Assembly (NCBI RefSeq): GCF_013409365.1
Contig: NZ_JACCBA010000001.1
Location: 8,990,001 to 9,054,000, forward strand
Length of the DNA stretch: 64,000 bases
Origin: Actinomadura luteofluorescens
Lineage (GTDB): Bacteria > Actinomycetota > Actinomycetes > Streptosporangiales > Streptosporangiaceae
Direction: 5' to 3'
This document shows positions 57,691 to 64,000 of this stretch, in pieces (the stretch's first letter is position 1; every line of letters starts with the position of its first letter). The notes under the pieces are model-generated. The model was given only the letters and a program-made list of their open reading frames with translations, was not told the origin of the DNA and did no database searches. A program made the translations under genes and the position numbers.

Positions 57691-57745
57691 ATGTGTTTTT
57701 TGGCCTCGGGGGATTCGCGCTGATTCATCGGCGAGGTGAGGCGAC

Positions 57746-58525
57746 GTGTCCGGCTCCTCCGCGATCCTGGAACTTCGAGAGGTGACCGTCCGCTTCGCCG
57801 GGCTGGTCGCACTGGACGGGGTATCGCTCACGGCGCCCCAGGGCCGGGTCACCGGGGTGATCGGCCCGAACGGCGCGGGCAAGACGACGCTGTTCAACGT
57901 CGTGTGCGGGTTCGTCCGCCCGGAAGCCGGCGAGGTGCGCTGGCGGGGCCGGGTCCTCGGCCGCCACCGGCCGCACGACCTGACGAGGCTCGGCATCGCC
58001 CGCACCCTCCAGGGCCTCGGGCTGTTCCCGGGGCTGACCGTGCTGGAGAACGTGATGGTCGGCGCCGACCCGCACGCCAGGGCGGGGTTCTGGAGCGGGC
58101 TGTTCGCGCTGCCGCGCGCCGACCGCGACGAGGCGGCCCTGCGCGAGCGGGCCATGGCCCGGCTCGCGGAGCTCGGCGTCGCGGGCGAGGCCGCCCGGCT
58201 GCCGGGGCAGTTGCCCTACGGCGTGCAGAAGCGGGTCGCGCTGGCCCGCGCGCTCGTGGCCGAGCCCGGCCTGCTGCTGCTGGACGAGCCCGCCGCCGGA
58301 CTGTCCGCGGCCGAGATCGACGAGCTGGCCGGGCTGATCCGCGGGCTGCGCGGCGGGCCCGGCGTCGTCCTCGTCGAGCACCACATGGACCTGGTCATGG
58401 GCGTCTGCGACCAGGTCGTCGTGCTGGACTTCGGCAGGGTCATCGCGAGCGGCCCGCCCGAGCGCGTGCGCGACGATCCGGCCGTCCTCGACGCCTATCT
58501 CGGCGAGGAGGTCACCGGTGCTTGA
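57746..58525 (+). CDS. livG: Branched-chain amino acid-type ABC importer ATPase LivG
   Basis: 259 residues from GTG 57746 behind GAGGTGAGG. Walker A is GPNGAGKTTLFNVVCG, the signature region has the LivG-typical form LPYGVQKRVALARAL, Walker B is LLLLDEPAAGLS, and the H-loop reads VLVEHHMDLVMGVCDQVVVL. It pairs with LivF to power the LivH/LivM permease. It is the first gene of a five-gene operon, overlapping livF by 8 nt, and lies downstream of a TetR-operator-overlapped promoter. Liv systems also carry aromatic or aliphatic acids; the neighbouring acyl-CoA ligase suggests a carboxylate substrate. Confidence 0.92.
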   Translation: MSGSSAILELREVTVRFAGLVALDGVSLTAPQGRVTGVIGPNGAGKTTLFNVVCGFVRPEAGEVRWRGRVLGRHRPHDLTRLGIARTLQGLGLFPGLTVLENVMVGADPHARAGFWSGLFALPRADRDEAALRERAMARLAELGVAGEAARLPGQLPYGVQKRVALARALVAEPGLLLLDEPAAGLSAAEIDELAGLIRGLRGGPGVVLVEHHMDLVMGVCDQVVVLDFGRVIASGPPERVRDDPAVLDAYLGEEVTGA

Positions 58526-59225
58526 GGTGAAGGGCCTCACCGTCGCCTACGGCGCGGTCCGCGCGCTCGGCGGGGTGGACCTGTCGGTCGACGAGGGCTC
58601 GGTGACCGCGGTGCTCGGCGCGAACGGCGCGGGGAAGACCACGCTGTTGCGCGCCGTCTCCGGTCTCCTGCGGCCCCGGTCGGGACGCGTCGCGCTGGAC
58701 GGCGCCGACATCACAGGGCTGGCGGTCGAGGAGATCGTCCGGCTCGGCGTCGCGCACGTCCCGCAGAACGGCGGCGTCATCACCGAGCTGACCGTGCGGG
58801 ACAACCTGCGGCTCGGCGGGCTGTGGCGGCGCGACCGGGCGGCCCTCGCGCGCCGGGTCGCCGAGATGTACGAGCTGTTCCCGCCGCTCGCGCAGCGCCG
58901 GTCCCGCCTCGCGGCCACCCTGTCCGGCGGTGAGCGGCAGATGCTCGCGCTGGCCCGGGCGCTCACCGGCGCGCCGCGGCTGCTGCTGGTGGACGAGCCT
59001 TCGCTCGGCCTCGCGCCGCGCGTGGTCGCCCAGCTGATGGCCGTGCTGCGGCGGTTGTCCGACGAGGACGGCCGCACCGTTCTGCTCGTGGAGCAGAACG
59101 CTCGCAGCGCGCTTTCGGTCGCCGACCGCGCCGTCGTCCTGGACCTCGGATCCGTCGTGGCGGACGAGACCGCCGCCGCCATCGCCGCCGACGACCGTCT
59201 CCGCCACGCCTACCTGGGGTTCTGA
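58518..59225 (+). CDS. livF: Branched-chain amino acid-type ABC importer ATPase LivF
   Basis: 235 residues from GTG 58518, inside the end of livG. Walker A is LGANGAGKTTLLRAV, the signature is LSGGERQMLALARAL, Walker B is LLLVDEPSLGLAP, and the H-loop is VLLVEQNARSALS. The HVPQNGGVITELTV segment near the Q-loop is typical of LivF. It forms the second nucleotide-binding subunit with LivG. Its stop overlaps the livH ATG by one base (TGATG), indicating coupled translation. Confidence 0.92.
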   Translation: MLEVKGLTVAYGAVRALGGVDLSVDEGSVTAVLGANGAGKTTLLRAVSGLLRPRSGRVALDGADITGLAVEEIVRLGVAHVPQNGGVITELTVRDNLRLGGLWRRDRAALARRVAEMYELFPPLAQRRSRLAATLSGGERQMLALARALTGAPRLLLVDEPSLGLAPRVVAQLMAVLRRLSDEDGRTVLLVEQNARSALSVADRAVVLDLGSVVADETAAAIAADDRLRHAYLGF

Positions 59226-60103
59226 TGGTGCGCTTCCTCAATCTCACGCTCGCCGGGATCACCTCCGGGGCGGTGTTCGCGGCGGTCGCGCTCGCCCTGG
59301 TGCTGATCTGGCGCTCCACCCGCGTCGTGAACTTCGCGCAGGGCGGCATGCTGATGTTCACGACGTTCCTCGCCTGGAGCGTCATCGACGCGGGCGGCTC
59401 CTACTGGCTCGCGCTCGGCGCCGCGCTGGCGTCCGGGCTGGTGCTGGGCGCGGTCGTCGAGCGGGTCGTGGTCCGGCCGGTCGAGGACAAGCCGCCGCTG
59501 AACGCGGTGATCGTCACCCTCGGCCTGCTCGTGCTGCTCCAGGCGGCCGCGGGCATGATCTGGGGCGACACGCCGCACTCCTACCCGCCCGCCTTCACCA
59601 TCAGGGGGTTGTCCGCCGGCGGGACGCGGCTGCTGCTGTCGCCGTTCGACCTGTTCGTCATCGGCGCCGTCGCCGCGGTCATGGTGCTGCTGACGCTGCT
59701 GTTCGTCCGCACCGACCTCGGGCTGCGGCTGCGGGCGTCGGCGTTCGCGCCCGAGATCGCCCGGCTGCAGGGCGTGCGCGTCGGCCGGATGCTGACCCTC
59801 GGCTGGGCGCTCGCCGCGCTCGTCGGATCCCTCGCCGGGGTGCTGATCGCCCCGTCGGTGTTCGTCGGGCCCGCCCAGTTCGACGCGATGCTCGTCTTCG
59901 GGTTCACCGCGGCCGTGATCGGCGGGCTGGACAGCCCCGCGGGCGCCGTCACCGGCGGGCTGCTGCTCGGCTGCGCCCTCAGCTACGTGTCCGGCTACCT
60001 CGGCTCGGAGCTGGTCGCCCTGGGGGCGCTCGCCGCCCTCATCACCGTCCTGATGATCAGACCGAACGGCCTGTTCGCCGCGAGCACCGGACGGAGGGTG
60101 TGA
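59225..60103 (+). CDS. livH: Branched-chain amino acid-type ABC permease LivH
   Basis: 292 residues with about eight hydrophobic helices. Family motifs include LIWRSTRVVNFAQGGMLMFT near the N-terminus, VVERVVVRPVEDKPPLNAVI and the conserved cytoplasmic loop LRLRASAFAPEIARLQGVRV, then VIGGLDSPAGAVTGGLLLG. It forms the translocation channel with LivM. It starts at ATG 59225, one base inside livF, and is followed 4 nt later by livM. Confidence 0.92.
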   Translation: MVRFLNLTLAGITSGAVFAAVALALVLIWRSTRVVNFAQGGMLMFTTFLAWSVIDAGGSYWLALGAALASGLVLGAVVERVVVRPVEDKPPLNAVIVTLGLLVLLQAAAGMIWGDTPHSYPPAFTIRGLSAGGTRLLLSPFDLFVIGAVAAVMVLLTLLFVRTDLGLRLRASAFAPEIARLQGVRVGRMLTLGWALAALVGSLAGVLIAPSVFVGPAQFDAMLVFGFTAAVIGGLDSPAGAVTGGLLLGCALSYVSGYLGSELVALGALAALITVLMIRPNGLFAASTGRRV

Positions 60104-60107
60104 CCCC

Positions 60108-61298
60108 GTGACCGCGCCCGTGCGAAGCGCCCTGCGCCGCTCCACCCTGACCCGGCACGCGGCCTGCGCCGCCCTCGCGCTCGCCGCCCTGTACGCCCTG
60201 ACCACGGCCGCCGCCCCCTACCGGGACCTGCAGATCGCGCAGGCCGCCTACCTCACCTGCGCGGTCGCCGGCCTGACGGTGCTGACCGGGCTCGGCGGGC
60301 AGATCTCCCTCGGGCACGGCGCGTTCATGGCGGTCGGCGCCTACACCGCCGCGCTGGTCATCGGGCACTGGGGCTGGCCGCTCGCGGCGGTCCTGCCGGC
60401 GGCGGCCGGGGCCACCGCCGCCGCGGGCGCGGTGGTCGGCGCCGTCGCCGCCCGGCTGCACGGCCCCTACCTGGCCGGCGCCACCCTCGCCTTCGCCGTC
60501 GGGCTGCCCGGGCTCGCCAACTACGAGCCGCTCACCGGCGTGCTCGGCGGCCAGAACGGGCTGACGATCGTCCCGCCGGTCCCGCCCGCCGCGCTCGGCG
60601 AGGCGTTCCCGCTGGAGCGCTGGCAGGCGTGGATCTGCTGCCTCGGCGCCGTCGTCACCCTGTTCCTGCTCGCCAACCTGACCCGCGGCCGGTTCGGGCG
60701 GACGCTGCGCGCCAGCCGCGACGACGAGATCGCCGCCGCGCTCAGCGGGGTCCGCGTGGCCCGGCTGCGGATCGCCGCGACCGTCGTCTCGGCGGCCTGC
60801 GCCGGGCTCGCCGGCGGGCTGCTCGCCGTGGTCGCCACGCTGGCCGCGCCGGGCGCCTTCCCGCTCACGCTGTCCCTCCAGCTCATCGCCGCGATCGTCA
60901 TCGGCGGGCTCGGCAGCCTGCCGGGCGCCGTGTGGGGCGCGCTGATCCTGGTCTACGTGCCGACCTGGGCGGCGGACCTGTCGTCCTCGTCCGGCCTCTC
61001 CCACGACATCGCGTCGAACCTGCCCCTCGCCATCTACGGCCTCGTCCTCATCGTGGTGACGCTGGCCTTCCCGCGCGGCGTCCAGGGCGGGCTGCGCGAC
61101 CTCGGCGGCGCCGTCCGGCGCCGCGCACGCGGGAGGCGCGACCGGGCTCCCGGGCCGCGCGCTCCGGCGCCGAGCGACACATCGGGGCCCACCACAACGC
61201 ACCCAGGAGGAGCAGATGAAGCGACCCCGGACGAGGCGGGCGCTCGCCCTGACGACCGCGGTGACGCTGGCGGCCGCGGCGAGCGGCTGCGGCGGTGA
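60108..61298 (+). CDS. livM: Branched-chain amino acid-type ABC permease LivM
   Basis: 396 residues from GTG 60108 behind GGAGG. The N-terminal half holds LTGLGGQISLGHGAFMAVGA, the hallmark of LivM, and the loop LRASRDDEIAAALSGVRVAR followed by IGGLGSLPGAVWGALIL. The membrane part ends near residue 325. The remaining ~70 residues are an Arg-, Pro- and Thr-rich tail that runs 83 nt into the binding-protein gene in another frame. The tail is unusual and may be dispensable or reflect a lost earlier stop. Confidence 0.9.
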   Translation: MTAPVRSALRRSTLTRHAACAALALAALYALTTAAAPYRDLQIAQAAYLTCAVAGLTVLTGLGGQISLGHGAFMAVGAYTAALVIGHWGWPLAAVLPAAAGATAAAGAVVGAVAARLHGPYLAGATLAFAVGLPGLANYEPLTGVLGGQNGLTIVPPVPPAALGEAFPLERWQAWICCLGAVVTLFLLANLTRGRFGRTLRASRDDEIAAALSGVRVARLRIAATVVSAACAGLAGGLLAVVATLAAPGAFPLTLSLQLIAAIVIGGLGSLPGAVWGALILVYVPTWAADLSSSSGLSHDIASNLPLAIYGLVLIVVTLAFPRGVQGGLRDLGGAVRRRARGRRDRAPGPRAPAPSDTSGPTTTHPGGADEATPDEAGARPDDRGDAGGRGERLRR

Positions 61299-62529
61299 CG
61301 GAGGGGGCGGCGGGTCGGCGGCGCCCGGCGTGACCGCCACCACCGTCACGATCGGCAGCCACCAGCCGCTGACCGGGCCCGCCGCGCCCGGGTACAGCGC
61401 CAACTCCGCGGCGTCCAAGGCGTTCTTCGACTACGTGAACGCGAACGGCGGCGTGCACGGACGCAAGATCGTCTACAGGTACGTCGACGACGCCTACAAC
61501 CCGACGCAGACCGTGAGCGTGACGCAGAAGCTCGTCCTCCAGGACAAGGTCTTCGCGATCTTCAACGGGCTGGGCACGCCCACGCACTCCAAGGTGGTCG
61601 ACTACCTGAACGCCCAGCGCGTCCCGGACCTGTTCGTCGCGTCCGGCTGCGGCTGCTGGGACCGGCCGGACGAGCACCCGCAGACGTTCGGCTGGCAGGT
61701 CGACTACATCCGCGAGGGCAAGATCCTCGGCGACCACGTCAAGAAGGCCTACGCGGGGAAGAAGGTCGCCTACTTCTTCCAGAACGACGACTTCGGCCAG
61801 GACGGGGTGAAGGGCCTCGACAAGTACATCCCCAAGGACCAGGTCGTCTCCCGGCAGTCCTACCAGCCGGGCAGCACCGACATCGGCGCGCAGGCGCAGG
61901 CGATCGCGCAGTCCAAGGCGGACGTCGTCGTGATGTTCAGCATCCCCACGTACACGGCGCTGTTCCGCCTCGCCTCGCTGAAGCTGAACTTCCAGCCGAC
62001 GTTCGTCGTCAGCAACGTCGGGTCCGACCCGATCACCCTCACGGGGCTGCTGGAGAGCTTCGCGAAGAAGGGCGGCAGCGAGGTCGAGGGCAGCCCGCTC
62101 ATCCAGGGGATGGTGACCGACGGCTACCTCGCCGCGCCGGGCGACGCCGCCAACAGCTGGACGGCGCTGTTCAAGAGGATCCACGGCCAGTACATCCCGA
62201 AGCTGCCGTTCAACGGCAACATCGTGTACGGGATGTCGGTCGCCTACACCTTCGTGCAGGCGCTCCAGGCGGCCGGGAAGAACCCGACCCGCAAGGGCAT
62301 CGTGGAGGCGCTGGAGAAGTCGCGCTTCACGGGTCCGGGCGTGGTCCCGTTCGCCTACGGCGCGGATTCGCACGCCGGGTACACCGGGGCGGTCATCGGC
62401 ACGATCAAGGGGCAGAACGTCGTGCCCCAGGGGCAGCCGCTGACCACCGACGACGGTGACGGGCCGATCCAGCCCTACACGGCCCCGCAGCCGCAGGCGC
62501 CCGCGGGCGGCGTCCCCGCCGCGGGCTGA
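61216..62529 (+). CDS. Branched-chain amino acid-type substrate-binding lipoprotein (LivK-like)
   Basis: 437 residues from ATG 61216 with a strong AGGAGGAG site, overlapping the livM tail by 83 nt. The signal peptide MKRPRTRRALALTTAVTLAA ends in a lipobox (AAASGC), so the protein is anchored outside the membrane. The type I periplasmic-binding fold shows IGSHQPLTGPAAPGYSANSA, FFDYVNANGGVHGRKIVYRY, GWQVDYIREGKILG and KVAYFFQNDDFGQDGVKG. The Cys-rich turn ASGCGCWD near residue 138 is notable. It delivers the substrate to LivHM. It ends before a hairpin and the convergent DeoR gene. Ligand unknown. Confidence 0.9.
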   Translation: MKRPRTRRALALTTAVTLAAAASGCGGDGGGGGSAAPGVTATTVTIGSHQPLTGPAAPGYSANSAASKAFFDYVNANGGVHGRKIVYRYVDDAYNPTQTVSVTQKLVLQDKVFAIFNGLGTPTHSKVVDYLNAQRVPDLFVASGCGCWDRPDEHPQTFGWQVDYIREGKILGDHVKKAYAGKKVAYFFQNDDFGQDGVKGLDKYIPKDQVVSRQSYQPGSTDIGAQAQAIAQSKADVVVMFSIPTYTALFRLASLKLNFQPTFVVSNVGSDPITLTGLLESFAKKGGSEVEGSPLIQGMVTDGYLAAPGDAANSWTALFKRIHGQYIPKLPFNGNIVYGMSVAYTFVQALQAAGKNPTRKGIVEALEKSRFTGPGVVPFAYGADSHAGYTGAVIGTIKGQNVVPQGQPLTTDDGDGPIQPYTAPQPQAPAGGVPAAG

Positions 62530-62537
62530 CGGGTTCC

Positions 62538-62569
62538 CGCCGTCCCGCGCGCTCCGGCGTGGGACGGCG
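62538..62569. terminator. Bidirectional hairpin terminator
   Basis: CGCCGTCCCGCGC (62538-62550) pairs with GCGTGGGACGGCG (62557-62569), 13 bp with one G-U pair and a 6-nt loop. It lies between the convergent Liv-operon and DeoR stops. Confidence 0.75.
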
Positions 62570-62593
62570 CGGCCCGCCCGGCCGCCGCCCGCC

Positions 62594-63355
62594 TCAGGCG
62601 CGGACGACCTCCGGGCCCGCGGCGGCCATGTCGGCGGCGAGGTCGGTGTCCAGGCCGCTGTCGGTGATCAGCACGTCGATGTCGGCGAGGTCGCCGAACC
62701 GCACGAGGTGGTCATGCCCGATCTTGGTGCGGTCGGCGAGCAGCACCCGCCGCCGGGACGAGGCGATCATCGCCCGCTTCACGGCGGCCTCGGCCTGGTC
62801 GGAGGTGGTCAGCCCGCGCTCGATCGAGCAGCCGTTGGTCGCCATGAACGCCACGTCCACCCAGAGGTCGGCGAGCGGGCGCAGCACCCAGTCGTCCACC
62901 GTGGCGAGCGTGCGGCCGCGCACCCGCCCGCCGAGGATGATCACGGTGAGGTTGGGGCGGGTCGCCAGCACCGCGGCGTGCGGCGGAGAGTTCACGATCA
63001 CGGTCAGCTCGCGGTCGGTCGGCAGCAGCTGCACGAACCGGGAGGTGGTCGTCCCGGCGTCCACGATGACCGAACCGTCGGCGGGCAGCTCCTCCAGCGC
63101 CGCCTTGGCGATGCGCTGCTTCTCCTCCGTCATCACCGCGTCCCGCGCCGCCAGCTCCGGCTCGAAGCCGAGCCGTTCGACGGGCATCGCGCCGCCGTGC
63201 ACGCGCCGGACCGTTCCGGCCCGCTCCAGCACGGTCAGATCGCGGCGGATCGTCTCGGTCGTGACCGAGAACTCCTCGGCGAGCGCGACCACGTCCACCC
63301 GGCCCTTCGAGCGCGCCAGCGCAAGGATCGCCTGCTGCCGTTCCTCGGCGTACAT
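62594..63355 (-). CDS. DeoR family transcriptional repressor
   Basis: ATG 63355 (MYAEERQQAIL) matches the usual DeoR N-terminus; ATG 63379 would add eight residues. The 253-residue product has the DeoR helix-turn-helix VVALAEEFSVTTETIRRDLT, then LERAGTVRRVHGGA. The C-terminal sugar-phosphate sensor domain has VDAGTTTSRFVQLLP, NSPPHAAVLA and LADRTKIG. Such proteins repress sugar PTS and catabolic operons until bound by a phosphosugar. It lies 80 nt downstream of the HPr gene on the same strand. Control of this PTS locus is likely. Confidence 0.9.
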   Translation of the reverse strand: MYAEERQQAILALARSKGRVDVVALAEEFSVTTETIRRDLTVLERAGTVRRVHGGAMPVERLGFEPELAARDAVMTEEKQRIAKAALEELPADGSVIVDAGTTTSRFVQLLPTDRELTVIVNSPPHAAVLATRPNLTVIILGGRVRGRTLATVDDWVLRPLADLWVDVAFMATNGCSIERGLTTSDQAEAAVKRAMIASSRRRVLLADRTKIGHDHLVRFGDLADIDVLITDSGLDTDLAADMAAAGPEVVRA

Positions 63356-63435
63356 GACCGTCGTCCCCACCTGTTCCATCTACGTCCCGGTGCGTCCATT
63401 GTGCCGGGGCCGCCGTGCCGGGGCTCGCAGGACGG

Positions 63436-63714
63436 TCAGGCGGGCTGCTCGGCGTCCAGATCGCGGGCGAGCAGGCCCGCGAGTTCGTCCAGCGCGCCGG
63501 CCGCCCCGTCCCCCTCGGCGGACAGGGTCACCTCCGTCCCGTGCCGCGCGCCGAGCGACAGCACGCCGAGGATGCTGCTCGCGTTGACGGGCGCGCCGTC
63601 CCCGATCCGGATGGTCACCGGCACCGGCTGGCGCGCCGCCGCCTGGACGAACAACTGCGCGGGGCGGGCGTGCAGCCCCTGCGCCGCGGCGACGACGACG
63701 TTTCGTTCGGACAT
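63436..63714 (-). CDS. ptsH: HPr phosphocarrier protein of the PTS
   Basis: 92 residues with the HPr active-site motif QGLHARPAQLFVQAA (phosphorylated His near residue 16) and a regulatory-Ser region NASSILGVLSLGA. It carries phosphate from enzyme I to sugar-specific enzyme II proteins in the cytoplasm. It lies 11 nt downstream of the dehydrogenase end and upstream of the DeoR repressor, suggesting one PTS or polyol operon that continues beyond the window. Confidence 0.92.
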   Translation of the reverse strand: MSERNVVVAAAQGLHARPAQLFVQAAARQPVPVTIRIGDGAPVNASSILGVLSLGARHGTEVTLSAEGDGAAGALDELAGLLARDLDAEQPA

Positions 63715-63725
63715 GGCCGTCTCCT

Positions 63726-64000
63726 TCAGGGTTCGATCGTGACCTTGATGGCGGCGCCCCGGGTGACCAGGTCGAGGGCGTCGTGCAGGGCGTCCAGCGG
63801 GAGCCGGTGGGTGATGAGGTCCTCGACGGGGACCCGCCCGGACCCGATCATCTCCAGCGCGCGGGCGTTGTGCGCGGGGCTCGACCCGTTCGCGCCGACC
63901 AGGGACAGCTCCCGGTAGTGGACGCGGTTGGCGTCGACGGGGACGACCGGGTCGTCCTTGGGCAGGCCGCCGAACAGGCTGACCCGGCCGCCGGGCGCGA
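63726..64000 (-). CDS. Zinc-type sugar-alcohol dehydrogenase, 3' part
   Basis: The frame ending at TGA 63728-63726 is open to the window edge and encodes about 91 C-terminal residues: APGGRVSLFGGLPKDDPVV, then VHYRELSLVGANGSSPAHNA, RALEMIGSGRV and LITHRLPLDALHDALDLVTR, ending KVTIEP. The VSLFGG strand and the HRLPLDALHDAL helix are typical of medium-chain zinc dehydrogenases of the sorbitol or galactitol-phosphate type. Next to HPr and a DeoR regulator, a polyol-phosphate dehydrogenase is plausible. The start lies outside the window. Confidence 0.8.
   Translation of the reverse strand, partial: APGGRVSLFGGLPKDDPVVPVDANRVHYRELSLVGANGSSPAHNARALEMIGSGRVPVEDLITHRLPLDALHDALDLVTRGAAIKVTIEP

Overview
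The window is high-GC actinobacterial DNA with strong third-position GC bias, many GTG starts and many start/stop overlaps. A salicylate-capped, beta-alanine- and hydroxyornithine-containing siderophore locus points to an Actinomadura-like organism (Thermomonosporaceae). That assignment is inferred from gene content, not from a marker gene.

1-7.5 kb: the end of a LivH-type permease, a zinc alcohol dehydrogenase and an aldo/keto reductase close with a 17-bp hairpin. Next come two paralogous membrane histidine kinases flanking one NarL-type response regulator. The upstream kinase keeps the phospho-acceptor His but has a ruined ATP site. The downstream kinase keeps the ATP site but has lost the His. 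7.5-12 kb: a TetR regulator, a STAS anti-sigma antagonist, and an overlapping TetR-ATPase-permease exporter operon.

12.1-47.8 kb: an iron-regulated siderophore locus in two halves. Six DtxR/IdeR-type iron boxes precede its transcription units. Half one holds two FecCD permeases, an ArCP-Cy-A-PCP synthetase, an EntS-like exporter, aspartate decarboxylase (beta-alanine supply) and a salicylate-type AMP ligase. Half two holds an MbtI-type salicylate synthase, a 4010-aa synthetase (predicted Gly, beta-Ala, N-methyl-N5-hydroxyornithine, then a C-PCP unit with no A domain), a siderophore-binding lipoprotein, ornithine N5-monooxygenase and an MbtH protein. The predicted product matches the madurastatin family.

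21.0-31.7 kb, between the halves: a Ser/Thr kinase fused to an nSTAND-like stalk and WD40 propeller; a RibD-like reductase; a bacterial Ro60 protein (Rsr) preceded by two tandem Y RNAs, one carrying a circularly permuted tRNA mimic; a DEDDh exonuclease; an AT-richer orphan papain-fold toxin end with an Imm35-like partner; a possible fused ORF; and an Fpg/Nei glycosylase.

47.8-53.1 kb: a translationally coupled Trypco2 protein and a 1669-aa trypsin-STAND-repeat protein, the layout of NTP-dependent conflict systems. 53.2-62.6 kb: a secreted PHB-depolymerase-like esterase, a decayed MFS gene, an acyl-CoA ligase, a TetR regulator and a complete LivGFHMK uptake operon. The last block is tied together by three copies of an ACCGACCGGTCGGT-type operator. 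62.6-64 kb: a DeoR regulator, HPr and the end of a zinc dehydrogenase, the edge of a PTS or polyol locus.
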